In this document: positions 26,901 through 35,346 of the stretch, piece after piece | Numbering within the stretch: position 1 is the first letter of the stretch | Layout: each line of letters opens with the position of its first letter | Source of the DNA: Salinarimonas rosea DSM 21201 | GTDB taxonomy: Bacteria; Pseudomonadota; Alphaproteobacteria; Rhizobiales; Beijerinckiaceae | Reading direction: 5' to 3' | Length of the DNA: 64,000 nucleotides | Assembly: GCF_000429045.1 (NCBI RefSeq) | Contig: NZ_AUBC01000013.1 | Coordinates: forward strand, 62,001-126,000 | Program-made: the position numbers and the translations under genes | Notes under the pieces: generated by a model | What the model saw: the letters and a program-made list of their open reading frames with translations, nothing else | Told to the model about the DNA's origin: nothing | Databases searched by the model: none

Positions 26901-27250
26901 GCCTGCCGATGACCTCCACCGGCCGCGCCGGCGAGGCTGTGGCGGGCCTGCGCTACAAGGCCTGGCAGCCGGCCTCGGGCCTGCACCCGAACATTCCCGT
27001 CCACGCGCCGCTCACCTTCGACGTCATCGATTCCTGGAACCGCCGCTCCCTCGGCGGCTGCGTCTACCACGTCGCCCATCCCGGCGGGCGCAACTACGAA
27101 ACGATGCCGGTCAATTCCTACGAGGCCGAGGCGCGCCGCCTCGCGCGCTTCCAGGATCACGGCCACACGCCCGGGCGGATCGATCCGCCGCCGGAGGAGC
27201 CCGCCGCCGAGTTCCCGATGACGCTCGACCTGCGGAGGCCGCCCGCATGA
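23963..27250 (+). CDS. Transglutaminase fused to DUF2126 (permuted glutamine-synthetase-like ligase)
   Basis: 1095 residues from a GTG at 23963, chosen because the family begins with a Ser-Ile-x-Val-Ala-Leu-His-His strand. Residues 1-300 are a bacterial transglutaminase-like protease/transferase: the beta-sandwich N-domain ([20 protein letters not shown]), then Cys181 (CGSCRD), His230 (LHAWAEVYV) and Asp246 (GMDATSG). Residues about 320-1095 are DUF2126, with [11 protein letters not shown] near 330, [14 protein letters not shown] near 702 and [10 protein letters not shown] near 829. Published comparative work (Iyer and colleagues on amidoligases) treats DUF2126 as a circularly permuted glutamine-synthetase-like ligase. 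First gene of a three-gene overlapping operon. Confidence 0.9.
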   Translation: MSILVALHHVTQYRYDRPIGIGPQVIRLRPAPHARTRVPSYALKVQPANHFINWQQDPHGNWLARLVFPEPATELKIEVDLTADMAVVNPFDFFVEPYADDFPFAYARELAEELEPYLQADELLGETAEAFVAGIDRTKRSTVTFLVELNALVQRAVRYIVRMEPGVQTPEETLALGCGSCRDSAWLLVQVLRRLGFAARFVSGYLIQLKADIDPIEGPKGTEHDFTDLHAWAEVYVPGAGWIGMDATSGLFCGEGHIPLCATPHYRSAAPITGATDPANVEFGFEMHVTRILEAPRVTRPFDESAWSALEALGDRVDRDLVAQDVRLTMGGEPTFVSIDDPDGAEWNIAAVGPTKAGRADTLIRRLRDRFAPGGFLHYGQGKWYPGEQLPRWAFGLYWRRDGEPIWRDASLIAGEGRAGAKAPSAAARSFVEGLAERMHLSAGYAQPAYEDPAHWLLREAELPEGVDPTNPALADPEERARMMRVFERGLTEPVGFVLPIQRWNAADGARRWRSELWRTRRGKLFLIPGDSPLGLRLPLASLPFIEPEHYPHIHPRDPLEPRGALPPYPRPERDPAARRQVVAAQNTVGEAVRTALSVEVRDGITHVFMPPVEQAEDYLELLAAIEATARETGLPVRVEGYTPPHDPRIDVVKVTPDPGVIEVNVQPAHSWREAVAITTGLYEEARLSRLTAEKFMIDGRHTGTGGGNHVVLGGASPPDSPFLRRPDLLESLVLYWQRHPSLSYLFSGLFIGPTSQAPRMDEARDDALYELEIALAQVPDPEAGNIPPWLVDRLFRNLLVDVTGNTHRAEICIDKLYSPDGPTGRLGLVEFRGFEMPPDARMSLAQQLLLRALVAWLWREPQGGRLVRWGTALHDRFMLPHMVWDDFRAVLADLSEAGYRFEESWFRAQWEFRFPLYGRVEHRGVALELRQALEPWHVMGEEGAVGGTVRYVDSSVERLEVRAQGIVPGRHVIGCNGRRLPMTSTGRAGEAVAGLRYKAWQPASGLHPNIPVHAPLTFDVIDSWNRRSLGGCVYHVAHPGGRNYETMPVNSYEAEARRLARFQDHGHTPGRIDPPPEEPAAEFPMTLDLRRPPA

Positions 27251-29790
27251 CGGCGCTCACCCGGGCGCAGGCGCGCGACCTGATCCAGGGCCTGAGCCAC
27301 TGGACTCGAGGCTACGCGCCGCTGCCGGGGGCGGCCGACGAGCTGATCGGAACCGACGGGACGCCGCGCCCCGCCTGGGCGCGCCTCGCGGAGGCGCTCG
27401 GGCCGATGAGCCCGGGCGATCTCGCCCGCGGCTTCGGCTCCGCGGAGCGGCACATCCGCGAGGTCGGCATCTCCTACCGCGTCCACGGCGAGGCGGCGGA
27501 CCGGGCCTGGCCGGTGGCGCATCTGCCGGTCGTCATCGACGCCGCCGAATGGAGGGCGATCGCGGCGGGAGTCGCCCAGCGCGCGCGGCTGATGGAGGCG
27601 CTCCTCGCCGAGATCCACGCCGGCGGCGAGGCGCCGGACGGCGCGCCGCCGGCGGCCGCCATCGTGGGGAGCCCCAACTACCTGCGCCCCCTCGTCGGGG
27701 TCGCGCCGCCCGGCGGGCGGCATCTCTCGCTCTACGCCGTCGACATCGGCCGCGGGCCGGACGGGCGCTGGTGGGTGCTGAACGACCGCACGCAGGCGCC
27801 GTCGGGAGCCGGCTACGCGCTCGAGAACCGCATCGTCCTCTCGCGGGTCTATCCCGCGCTGATGGAGCGCCTGCGCGTGCAGCGCCTCGCGCCCTTCTTC
27901 GCCGCCTTCCGGGACGGGCTCGCGGCGCTGGGCGCGCGCGAGGAGCCGCGCGTCGGGCTGCTCACGCCCGGCCCCTACTCGGAGACCTATTTCGAGCAGG
28001 CGACGCTCGCGCGCTATCTCGGCCTGCCGCTGGTCGAGGGCGACGACCTCGTGGCGCGCGACGGCTCGGTCTACGTGCGCACCGTGTCGGGCCTCAAGCG
28101 CATCGACGTGCTCTGGCGCCGCGTCGACGGCGACTATTGCGACCCGCTCGCCCTCGACGCCCGCTCGCGGCTCGGCGTGCCCGGCCTCGTCGCGGCCCTG
28201 CGCGCCGGCGGCGTCGCGATGGCGAACATGCCCGGCGCGGGCGCCGTCGAGCAGCCGGCGCTGATGGGATTCATGGCCCTGCAGTGCCGCCGGCTTCTCG
28301 GCGAGGACCCGCTCCTGCCCAACATCGCCACGTGGTGGTGCGGCGAGCCGGCGGCGCGGGAAGAGGCGCTCGGGCGGCTCGACACGCTCGCCTTCGCCGA
28401 CGCCTTCGTGCCCGGCCCCTCGACCCTCGGCGCCGAGCTCGACGCGGCTGGCCGTGCCGCGCTCGCCGCGCGCATCCGGGCGCGGGGCGTCGACGTCGTC
28501 GGGCAGGAGGTGGTGCGCTTGTCGACGACGCCGGTGTGGCGCGACGGCAGGCTCGAGCCGCGGCCGTTCTCGCTGCGCGTCTACGCGGCGGCGACGCCGA
28601 ACGGCTGGCACGTCATGCCCGGCGGCTTCGCGCGCATCGCCGAGCGGCCGGACGCGCGCGCCGTCAGCATGGGCGAGGGCACGCTCTCCGCGGACGTCTG
28701 GGTGCTCGCGGACGCGCCGGTGGCGCGGGTCTCGCTCGTCCCGCAGGAGCGCATCCGCCGCGTCTCCGGCCACCTGCCGAGCCGCGCCGCCGACGACCTG
28801 TTCTGGCTCGGGCGCTACCTCGAGCGCGCGGAGGCGACGACGCGGCTCGTGGCGGCGCTCGCGGCGGCGCGGCTCGAAGGCGGGGAGGGCGGGCCCGGCG
28901 ACGAGACGGTGGTGCGGCTCGAGGGCCTCGTCCGGTCGCTCGGCGCGGTCCCGGAGGAGGAGGAGGAAGAGGAGGACGCCGGCGAGGACGGGGATCCGGT
29001 GGGGGAGGGCGCGGACGCCGCACCCGTTGCCGCGCTGCCCGCGTGCGACCTCGCCCGCACCGCCCTCGACGATGCGGCGGCGCCCGGCTCCGTCGCCGCC
29101 TCGATCGCCTTCGCCCGGCGCGCGGCCTCGCACCTGCGCGACCGGCTCGCGCCGCAGGCCTGGCGGCTCGTCGCCGACCTGTCCCCCGGCGCCCCGCCCG
29201 GCGAGGAGGCGGCGGCCTCCCCGGCCGACACGCTCGACCGGGCGCACGCGCTGCTCGAGCGCTTCGCGGCGATCGCCGGGCTCGTGCACGAGAACATGAC
29301 GCGCTCCGACGGCTGGCGGCTGCTCGACATGGGCCGTCGCATCGAGCGCGGGCTCGCCGCGTGCCGCGTCACCGGCGCGCTGGCGGGTGCGGGCGCCACG
29401 AGCGCGGACCTCGACGCGCTCCTCGACATCGTCGACTGCCAGATCACCTACCGCACGCGCTACCTGTTCGGGCCCGCGCCGGCGCCGGTGCGCGACCTCG
29501 CGCTGATCGACCCGAACAGCCCGCGCTCCCTCGCCTTCCAGGCCGAGCGCATCCTCGAGCACGTGCGCGCGCTGCCGCGCCTCCACGAGGACGGCCTGCC
29601 GGAGCCGCCCGAGCGGCTCGCTGCGGCGCTGGCGCGCGGCCTCGCCATCGCCGACGCCGCCACGATCGACGCGCCGACGCTCGCGGGCTTCGAGGCCGAC
29701 CTCGCCGATCTCGCGGACGCGATCGGCGCGCGCTACTTTCCCCGCGGGGCCGCGGCCGCGCGCCCCGAGAAGCTGAGCGGCCTCGCGTGA
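27247..29790 (+). CDS. Circularly permuted ATP-grasp fused to alpha-E domain
   Basis: 847 residues; the ATG overlaps the previous stop (ATGA). Residues 1 to about 490 are the type-2 circularly permuted ATP-grasp ([31 protein letters not shown] and [17 protein letters not shown] are recognisable), predicted to make amide bonds using ATP. Residues about 505-847 are the alpha-E helical domain ([22 protein letters not shown] opens it and [16 protein letters not shown] is near its end). These are separate proteins (COG2308 and COG2307) in many bacteria, so this is a fusion. An acidic Glu/Asp run at about 570-586 interrupts the alpha-E part. Confidence 0.9.
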   Translation: MTALTRAQARDLIQGLSHWTRGYAPLPGAADELIGTDGTPRPAWARLAEALGPMSPGDLARGFGSAERHIREVGISYRVHGEAADRAWPVAHLPVVIDAAEWRAIAAGVAQRARLMEALLAEIHAGGEAPDGAPPAAAIVGSPNYLRPLVGVAPPGGRHLSLYAVDIGRGPDGRWWVLNDRTQAPSGAGYALENRIVLSRVYPALMERLRVQRLAPFFAAFRDGLAALGAREEPRVGLLTPGPYSETYFEQATLARYLGLPLVEGDDLVARDGSVYVRTVSGLKRIDVLWRRVDGDYCDPLALDARSRLGVPGLVAALRAGGVAMANMPGAGAVEQPALMGFMALQCRRLLGEDPLLPNIATWWCGEPAAREEALGRLDTLAFADAFVPGPSTLGAELDAAGRAALAARIRARGVDVVGQEVVRLSTTPVWRDGRLEPRPFSLRVYAAATPNGWHVMPGGFARIAERPDARAVSMGEGTLSADVWVLADAPVARVSLVPQERIRRVSGHLPSRAADDLFWLGRYLERAEATTRLVAALAAARLEGGEGGPGDETVVRLEGLVRSLGAVPEEEEEEEDAGEDGDPVGEGADAAPVAALPACDLARTALDDAAAPGSVAASIAFARRAASHLRDRLAPQAWRLVADLSPGAPPGEEAAASPADTLDRAHALLERFAAIAGLVHENMTRSDGWRLLDMGRRIERGLAACRVTGALAGAGATSADLDALLDIVDCQITYRTRYLFGPAPAPVRDLALIDPNSPRSLAFQAERILEHVRALPRLHEDGLPEPPERLAAALARGLAIADAATIDAPTLAGFEADLADLADAIGARYFPRGAAAARPEKLSGLA

Positions 29791-30677
29791 TCTACCGCAT
29801 CCGTCACGTCACGACCTATTCCTACGAGGCCACGGTGGCCTCGGCCCGCTGCGTGCTGCGGCTCACCCCCCGCGACGATGCCGGGCAGGCGCGGCTGTTC
29901 GGCGACGTGCGCGTCGTGCCCTCCGCGCGCCTGCGCGAGGAGACCTGCTTCTTCGGCGCGCGGCTGCACCATGCCGAGATCGACACGCCGCATCGCGAGC
30001 TGCGCATCGAGGCGCGCGCGCGGGTGCGGATCACGCGCGCGGCGCCGGCCGCGCCCGCCGAGGATCCCGCCTTCGAGGCGGTGCGCGCGGCCGCCGCGAC
30101 CGGCACGAGCCGCGCGCCGGACGCGCCGGTCCACGCGCTGTTCCCGAGCCAGGCCGTGCCCGCCGCGCCGGAGATCGCCGCCTGGGCGAGCGCGTCGCTG
30201 CCCGCCGGCAGGGGCGTGTTCGCCGGCGCGAGCGACCTGATGCGGCGCATCCACGCGGAGTTCGCCTATGCGCCCGGCGAGACCGACGTCGCCACCCCCG
30301 CCCGCGAGGCGTTCCGCGCGCGCCGCGGCGTCTGCCAGGACTTCGCCCACGTGATGATCGCCGGCCTGCGCGGGCTCGGCCTGCCGGCGCGCTACGTCTC
30401 CGGCTACCTGCGCACCCTCCCGCCCGCGGGGCAGCCGCGGCTCGTCGGGGCGGACGCGACCCATGCCTGGGTCGAGGCGTGGTGCGGGCCGGATCTCGGC
30501 TGGATCGGCTTCGACCCCACCAACGCCGCCCTCGTCGGCCCCGACCACATCGTGCTCGCCGTGGGGCGCGACTACGCCGACGTCTCCCCCGTCGACGGCG
30601 TCGTGGTCTCCTCGGGCGGGCAGAGCCTGTCCGTCAGCGTCGACGTGGTCCCCGAGGAGGAGGCGCGCGGGGGCTGA
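29787..30677 (+). CDS. Second transglutaminase-like protein of the ligase operon
   Basis: 296 residues from a GTG that overlaps the previous stop (GTGA). The N-terminal beta domain starts [28 protein letters not shown]; the papain-like core has Cys183 (GVCQDFAHVM), His226 (THAWVEAW) and Asp243 (GFDPTN), an intact triad. The closing YADVSPVDGVVVSSG segment is usual in this family. With the upstream fusion protein the operon encodes two different transglutaminase domains, which could act as peptidases or cross-linking transferases on a product made by the two ligase domains. No signal peptide. Confidence 0.92.
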   Translation: MIYRIRHVTTYSYEATVASARCVLRLTPRDDAGQARLFGDVRVVPSARLREETCFFGARLHHAEIDTPHRELRIEARARVRITRAAPAAPAEDPAFEAVRAAAATGTSRAPDAPVHALFPSQAVPAAPEIAAWASASLPAGRGVFAGASDLMRRIHAEFAYAPGETDVATPAREAFRARRGVCQDFAHVMIAGLRGLGLPARYVSGYLRTLPPAGQPRLVGADATHAWVEAWCGPDLGWIGFDPTNAALVGPDHIVLAVGRDYADVSPVDGVVVSSGGQSLSVSVDVVPEEEARGG

Positions 30678-30738
30678 CGCGTCTCTCCTTGCGTTCCGGG
30701 CGAGCCTGGTGCTTGTGTCGCGCGAGGGGAAGGACACG

Positions 30739-31833
30739 ATGACGACGCTGACCACAGACGGCATCCAGCCCGCCGAGACGATCCGTGCGCTCGCCCGCGA
30801 GGGCGCCATCGCGAGCACGCGGCCCTTCGTGGCGGACCAGGTCCAGCCGGCGAGCCTGGACCTGCGGCTCGGCGCCCGCGCCTGGCGGGTGCGCGCGAGC
30901 TTCCTGCCGGGCCCGCGGCGCCGGGTGCGCGAGCGGCTCGACGGCATCGCGCTGCACGAGATCGACCTCTCGCGCCCGGCCGTGCTGGAGACGGGCTGCG
31001 TCTACATCGCCGAGATCCAGGAGAGCCTCGCGCTGCCCGGCGACCTCTCGGCCTCCGCCAACCCGAAGAGCTCGACGGGGCGCATCGACGTCTTCACCCG
31101 CGTGATCGCCGACCGGGCGCAGGAGTTCGACGTGGTGGACGCCGGCTATCGCGGCCCGCTCTACGCCGAGATCTCGCCGCGCACCTTTCCCGTGCTGGTG
31201 CGCGAGGGCACGCGGCTGTCGCAGCTGCGCCTGCGCCGGGGCGAGGTGCGGCTTTCCGACGACGACCTGCGCGCGCTCCACGCCAGCCAGACGCTGGTGA
31301 CGTCCGCGACGCCGTCCTTCCAGAACGGCATCGCCGTTTCCGTCGACCTCTCCGGCTTCGGCGAGGGGCGGCTCGTCGGCTACCGCGCCAGGCGCCACAC
31401 CGCCCTCGTCGACGTCGACGCGGTCGGCGCGCACCGCACCGCGGATTTCTGGGAGCCGCTCAGCGCGGACGGGGCCGGGGAGCTGATCCTCGACCCGGGC
31501 CAGTTCTACATCCTGGCCTCGAAGGAAGCGGTCCACGTGCCGCCGGACTACGCCGCCGAGATGGTGCCGTTCGACCCGCTGGTCGGCGAGTTCCGCGTCC
31601 ACTACGCCGGCTTCTTCGATCCCGGCTTCGGCCACGCCGGCGCCAACGGGGCCGGCGCGCGCGCCGTGCTCGAGGTGCGCTCGCGGGACGTCCCCTTCAT
31701 CCTGGAGGACGGCCAGACGGTGGGCCGCCTCGTCTACGAGCGCATGGCCGCGCGCCCGGCCGTCCTCTACGGCGCGGGCGCCGGCTCGAACTACCAGGCG
31801 CAGGGACTCAAGCTTTCGAAGCACTTCGCCTGA
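30739..31833 (+). CDS. dcd: 2'-deoxycytidine 5'-triphosphate deaminase, double-length form
   Basis: 364 residues, about twice the usual Dcd, as in the alphaproteobacterial branch with two dUTPase/Dcd beta-barrel repeats. PFVADQVQPASLDLRLGARAWRVRASF opens repeat 1, and SANPKSSTGRIDVFTRVIADRAQEFD with YRGPLYAEISP resembles the active-site region. Repeat 2 begins near 190, ending in VGRLVYERMA. It deaminates dCTP to supply dUTP/dTMP. Start ATG 30739 follows AGGGGAAGG. It lies 61 bases after the transglutaminase operon on the same strand, probably a separate unit. Confidence 0.82.
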   Translation: MTTLTTDGIQPAETIRALAREGAIASTRPFVADQVQPASLDLRLGARAWRVRASFLPGPRRRVRERLDGIALHEIDLSRPAVLETGCVYIAEIQESLALPGDLSASANPKSSTGRIDVFTRVIADRAQEFDVVDAGYRGPLYAEISPRTFPVLVREGTRLSQLRLRRGEVRLSDDDLRALHASQTLVTSATPSFQNGIAVSVDLSGFGEGRLVGYRARRHTALVDVDAVGAHRTADFWEPLSADGAGELILDPGQFYILASKEAVHVPPDYAAEMVPFDPLVGEFRVHYAGFFDPGFGHAGANGAGARAVLEVRSRDVPFILEDGQTVGRLVYERMAARPAVLYGAGAGSNYQAQGLKLSKHFA

Positions 31834-31857
31834 CGGTCCCCGCGCGTTGCGGCGTGC

Positions 31858-32628
31858 TCACCGCAGGCGCTCGTCGAGGAACGTCAGCATCTCGTTCCAC
31901 GACTGGAGGTCCGCCTGCGGGTCGTAGTCGCCGCTGCCCCAGACCGTGAAGGAATGGCGCGCGCCGCCGTAGATCTCCATGCGATAGTCGATCTCGGCCT
32001 CGTTCAGCGTGGCGGCGAGCGCCGCGACGTCCTCCATGCCGGAGACCGGGTCGGCGGAGCCGTGCAGCAGGAGGAGGTCGCCCTGCACGGTGTCCCAGGT
32101 CGCGCCCTCGGGCGCCTGCAGGCCGCCGTGGAAGCTCACGAACGCGTCGAGATCGGCGCCCGCGCGGGCGAACTCGAGCACGGCAGCGCCGCCGAAGCAG
32201 TAGCCGATCACCGCCGCCGTCTCGGCGTCGACCCCCGCCTGCGCGCCCGCCGTCTCCAGCGCGGCCGCGAGGCGCGCGCGCATGGCGGCGCGGTCGGCGT
32301 AGAGCTTGCCGGACTCCGCCCGGCTCTCCTCGGTCGTCGTCGGGCGAACGCCCTGCCCGTAGAGATCCACCGCGAAGGCGGCGAAGCCGAGCTCGGCGAG
32401 CATGGTGGCGCGGCGCTCCTCGTAGTCGCCGAGCCCGTCCCAGTCGTGGATCACGAGGACGAGCGGGCGATCCTCGTCGTAGCCCTCGTTGACGGCGACG
32501 AAGCCCTCGTAGGCGACGCCGTCGACCTCGTAGACGACGGCCTCCGTGCGGATCTGCGCCTGCGCCGCGCCGGCGCCGAGCGCGAGGGCGGCGGTGCCCG
32601 CGAGCGTGGCCTTCAGGGTGCTGGACAT
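31858..32628 (-). CDS. Exported dienelactone hydrolase family protein
   Basis: 256 residues from the ATG at 32628 (GAGAGGA upstream). A signal peptide spans 1-24 (GAGAAQA-QI). The alpha/beta-hydrolase core shows nucleophile Cys in GYCFGG, acid Asp in LLHGSADPVSG and His in GARHSFTVWG, the Cys-Asp-His triad of the DLH family. LVLVIHDWDGLGDYEERRA is the first strand motif. A periplasmic esterase/lactonase of unknown substrate. Divergent from the fasciclin gene across 202 bases. Confidence 0.88.
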   Translation of the reverse strand: MSSTLKATLAGTAALALGAGAAQAQIRTEAVVYEVDGVAYEGFVAVNEGYDEDRPLVLVIHDWDGLGDYEERRATMLAELGFAAFAVDLYGQGVRPTTTEESRAESGKLYADRAAMRARLAAALETAGAQAGVDAETAAVIGYCFGGAAVLEFARAGADLDAFVSFHGGLQAPEGATWDTVQGDLLLLHGSADPVSGMEDVAALAATLNEAEIDYRMEIYGGARHSFTVWGSGDYDPQADLQSWNEMLTFLDERLR

Positions 32629-32830
32629 CGGCGATCCTCTCGTTTCCGGGGGAAGGATGCGGTCGACATAGGGCGCGCTGCGCACGGGGAAAGATGCCGC
32701 AGCCACTCACGCGACCGTGATCGTCTCGCGCCTGGAAAGAATAAATGCAGGCCTATCTCGACCTCGTGCGCCGCTCGGGAGACCATCTCGGCGCACGTTC
32801 CCCCGATATCCAGCAAAAGAGAGGCCGACC

Positions 32831-33310
32831 ATGCGTTTTCTCGAGAAGATGACGATCGCCGCCGCTGCAATTCTGATGACGGTCTCGGTGTCCAAGGCGC
32901 AGGACATCGTCGATACCGCGGTCGCAGCCGACGACTTCACCACGCTCGTCGCCGCGGTCGAGGCCGCCGGGCTCGTCGAGACGCTCGAGGGCGAGGGGCC
33001 GTTCACGGTGTTCGCGCCGACCGACGCGGCCTTCGCGGCGCTGCCGGAGGGTACGGTCGACAACCTGCTCCTGCCGGAGAACCGCGACCGGCTCGTCGCC
33101 GTGCTGACCTACCACGTCGTTCCCGGGCGGGTGATGTCCTCCGACATCGCCGGCCAGGAGGTCTCCCCGGAGACCGTGGAGGGCTCGACCCTGACGATCG
33201 ACGCCACCGGCGACGCGGTAATGGTCGACGACGCGACCGTCGTCACCGCCGACGTGGAGGCCTCGAACGGCGTCATCCACGTCATCGACACGGTTCTCAT
33301 CCCCGAGTGA
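32831..33310 (+). CDS. Secreted fasciclin (FAS1) domain protein
   Basis: 159 residues: a signal peptide (1-23, VSVSKA-QD) followed by one FAS1 domain. The two conserved boxes are present: [25 protein letters not shown] (H1) and [13 protein letters not shown] (H2), with [15 protein letters not shown] between. Such small exported FAS1 proteins are thought to mediate surface adhesion. A hairpin follows the stop. Confidence 0.93.
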   Translation: MRFLEKMTIAAAAILMTVSVSKAQDIVDTAVAADDFTTLVAAVEAAGLVETLEGEGPFTVFAPTDAAFAALPEGTVDNLLLPENRDRLVAVLTYHVVPGRVMSSDIAGQEVSPETVEGSTLTIDATGDAVMVDDATVVTADVEASNGVIHVIDTVLIPE

Positions 33311-33337
33311 TCGCCTTCGGATACCCGAGAGTGAGGG

Positions 33338-33364
33338 GGCCGTCCGCACCGCGTGCGGGCGGCC
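33338..33364. terminator. Hairpin between the convergent fasciclin and L,D-transpeptidase genes
   Basis: Arms GGCCGTCCGCAC (33338-33349) and GTGCGGGCGGCC (33353-33364), 11 of 12 paired, three-base loop. It sits between converging stops and could end both transcripts. Confidence 0.6.
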
Positions 33365-33379
33365 TTCTCGCGCGCTCCC

Positions 33380-34060
33380 TCAGCCCAGCACCTCGCCGGG
33401 CGCATGCGCCAGCACCACGACGCGCGTGCCGATCGGCACGCGGCGGTGCAGGTCGACGATGTCCTGGTTGAACAGCCGGATACAGCCCGACGAGATGGCC
33501 TTGCCGATCGACCAGGGCTCGTTCGTCCCGTGGATGCGATAGAGCGTGTCGCGTCCGCCCTGGAACAGGTAGAGCGCCCGCGCGCCCAGCGGGTTCTCGA
33601 GCCCGCCCGGAAGGCCGCCGGCATAGGGGCCGTAGCGCTCCGGCTCGCGGCGGATCATGTTGGCGGTGGGCGTCCAGCGCGGCCACGCCGCCTTGCGCGC
33701 GACGATGGCCGTGCCCGCGAAGGCGAGCCCCTCCTTGCCGACGCCGATGCCGTAGCGCATCGCCTGCCCGCCACCCAGGGAGAGGTGGAGGAAGCGGTCG
33801 GTCGTGTCGACCGTGATCGTGCCGGCGGGCTCGCCCGTCGGGTCGCTGACGACCTGGCGCCAGAAGCGCGGGTCGACCACGCTCGGATCGACGGCGGGGA
33901 TGGGGAACTCCTCGCCCGGCAGCGCGGCGTACATCGCTCGCACGTCCACGGGAATGGCGGGGGCGAGCGGCTCGACCGGCGCGCGTGCGGCCTGCACGCA
34001 CCCGCCGAGCGCGAGCGTGCCGCCCATGATGAATCCGCGCCGGGTAATGTCCGCTATCAT
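33380..34060 (-). CDS. L,D-transpeptidase with Tat-like/lipoprotein N-terminus
   Basis: 226 residues. The N-terminus has a twin-arginine-like TRRGFIMGG and a lipobox LGG-Cys21, so it may be a Tat-exported lipoprotein. The YkuD domain covers about 80-220 with active-site His177 ([13 protein letters not shown]) and Cys193 (ISSGCIRL). [10 protein letters not shown] precedes it as in ErfK proteins. It is the third L,D-transpeptidase of the window and would act on peptidoglycan from the membrane surface. About 200 bases of non-coding sequence separate its start from the sciP terminators. Confidence 0.92.
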   Translation of the reverse strand: MIADITRRGFIMGGTLALGGCVQAARAPVEPLAPAIPVDVRAMYAALPGEEFPIPAVDPSVVDPRFWRQVVSDPTGEPAGTITVDTTDRFLHLSLGGGQAMRYGIGVGKEGLAFAGTAIVARKAAWPRWTPTANMIRREPERYGPYAGGLPGGLENPLGARALYLFQGGRDTLYRIHGTNEPWSIGKAISSGCIRLFNQDIVDLHRRVPIGTRVVVLAHAPGEVLG

Positions 34061-34196
34061 GATCGTCGACCTTCCTTTCTGTCGTCTCGTGTCGTTCGCG
34101 GGCCCCGCTGAATCGTACAGGGGCGCCGATAGTCAGTCGACGGCTTCACGAGAGTTTGAGGCGTTCGTGAGGCGTCCGTGACTCGGTGGCCCACAC

Positions 34197-34241
34197 ATGC
34201 GAAGGGCGTCGCCCCCAGGCCGGGAGCGACGCCCTTCGCAT
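34197..34241 (-). terminator. 16-bp perfect hairpin downstream of sciP
   Basis: Arms ATGCGAAGGGCGTCGC (34197-34212) and its exact complement (34226-34241), loop 13, located 27 bases past the sciP stop. A second GC hairpin (34246-34267) abuts the stop codon itself. Confidence 0.7.
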
Positions 34242-34267
34242 GGATCCCGCGCGCGGACGCGCGCGGG

Positions 34268-34543
34268 TCAGTTGCGGTATTGCTGGATGCGCGTGGTGCG
34301 CAGGCCGGCCAGGCCGTGCTGGTCGATCGAGTGCTGCCAGGAGAGGAACTCCTCGGTCGTCAGGGTGTAGCGCTGGCAGGCTTCCTCGAGGCTCAGCAGG
34401 CCGCCGCGGACCGCGGCGACCACCTCGGCCTTGCGACGGATCACCCAGCGACGGGTGTTCGTCGGCGGCAAGTCCGCGATCGTCAGCGGACTGCCGTCGG
34501 GCCCGATGACGTATTTCGCCCTCGAGCGAAGCGGTTCGGTCAT
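34268..34543 (-). CDS. sciP: SciP (DUF1153), CtrA-pathway regulator
   Basis: 91 residues, the exact size of this alphaproteobacterial family. RYKYVIGPDG-like opening (here RAKYVIGPDGSPLTIADLPP), TRRWVIRRKAEVVAAVRGGLLSLEEACQRYTLTTEEFLSWQ contains the helix-turn-helix. In Caulobacter SciP represses CtrA-activated genes, many of them flagellar. Its position next to flgD and fliK agrees. The ATG at 34543 is chosen from the family start; longer in-frame upstream starts would run into the flgD terminator. Confidence 0.9.
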   Translation of the reverse strand: MTEPLRSRAKYVIGPDGSPLTIADLPPTNTRRWVIRRKAEVVAAVRGGLLSLEEACQRYTLTTEEFLSWQHSIDQHGLAGLRTTRIQQYRN

Positions 34544-34610
34544 GGTACTCTCACACACTCGACTGACCAATGTCGGGTGCGACGTTACGGCCCGGCGCTT
34601 AAGAAAGGCT

Positions 34611-34640
34611 GAAATGAAAACCTCGGTTTGGATCCCGAGG
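34611..34640 (-). terminator. Rho-independent terminator of flgD
   Basis: On the minus strand CCTCGG-GATCCAAA-CCGAGG (34640-34621) is followed directly by TTTTCATTT, the one clear stem plus U-tract in this part of the window. It lies about 20 bases after the flgD stop and isolates sciP from the flagellar operon. Confidence 0.8.
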
Positions 34641-34659
34641 ACTCGCGCTCCCGGCGCAA

Positions 34660-35334
34660 TCACGATTGCGCGACTCCGGTCACCTGCGCGAGCGGCACGC
34701 GCACGTCCCCCGAGATCAGGACCGGGTCGGCGCCCGTGAGATCGAGCCCCGTCACCGTCCCGGAGAACGTGGTGGAGACCTCGACCGGCTGGCCCGCGGT
34801 GTCGAGGCCCTGGACGCGGATGGCGTAGCTGCCGGGCTTCGCCACGGCACCCGTGTCGGTGCGCCCGTCCCAGACGAAGCTCTGCTTGCCCGCCTCGAGC
34901 GCCTGCTGCTTCGTGGCGACGACCTGCCCCGACGCGTCGAAGATCTCGATCACCGCCCGCGAGGCCGCGCGCGGGAGGGTGAGGCTCCAGGTCGCCTTGC
35001 CGTCCTCGAGCTGCGCCTCGCGGCCCGTCGCCTCGATGCGCTTGCCGATGAAGCTCGACGCCGTCGAGACGTTGGCGGCGCGCGTGGAGGTGAGGAGCGA
35101 GCCCAGCATCTCGTTCGTCTTGATCTGCTGCTCGACCGAGGCGAACTGCACGAGCTGCTGGGTGAACTGGTTCGTGTCCAGCGGGTCGAGGGGGCTCTGG
35201 GCCTGGAGCTGCGTCGTGAGCAGCGTCAGGAACTGGTCGAAGTTCTGCGCGATCGCCTGCCGGTCGCGGCCGGCCTCGCTGGTCCCGCTCTGCGCGGCCG
35301 CCTGGGGGGCCGCACTCGTCACGCCGCTCGCCAT
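34660..35334 (-). CDS. flgD: Flagellar hook assembly (cap) protein
   Basis: 224 residues. The N-terminal hallmark NFDQFLTLLTTQLQAQSPLDPLDTNQFTQQLVQFASVEQQIKTNEML is cut across residues 31-77. The central FlgD Ig-like domain has VIEIFDASGQVVATKQ and the SFVWDGRTDTGAVAKPGSY turn, and a C-terminal Tudor-like strand closes the protein. FlgD caps the growing hook. It starts 12 bases after fliK on the same strand with GGAGG overlapping the fliK stop, so the pair is one operon. Confidence 0.95.
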   Translation of the reverse strand: MASGVTSAAPQAAAQSGTSEAGRDRQAIAQNFDQFLTLLTTQLQAQSPLDPLDTNQFTQQLVQFASVEQQIKTNEMLGSLLTSTRAANVSTASSFIGKRIEATGREAQLEDGKATWSLTLPRAASRAVIEIFDASGQVVATKQQALEAGKQSFVWDGRTDTGAVAKPGSYAIRVQGLDTAGQPVEVSTTFSGTVTGLDLTGADPVLISGDVRVPLAQVTGVAQS

Positions 35335-35346
35335 CGCACGTCCTCC

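Noticed and set aside
23797-27246. Long open frame continuous with the ATP-grasp gene on its 5' side
   Set aside because: It runs out of frame over the transglutaminase-DUF2126 gene and is Arg/Ala-rich low complexity. The coupled ATG at 27247 is the credible start.
34544-34660. CtrA-binding site upstream of sciP
   Set aside because: Only one TTAA half is present and the second half is not at the seven-base spacing.
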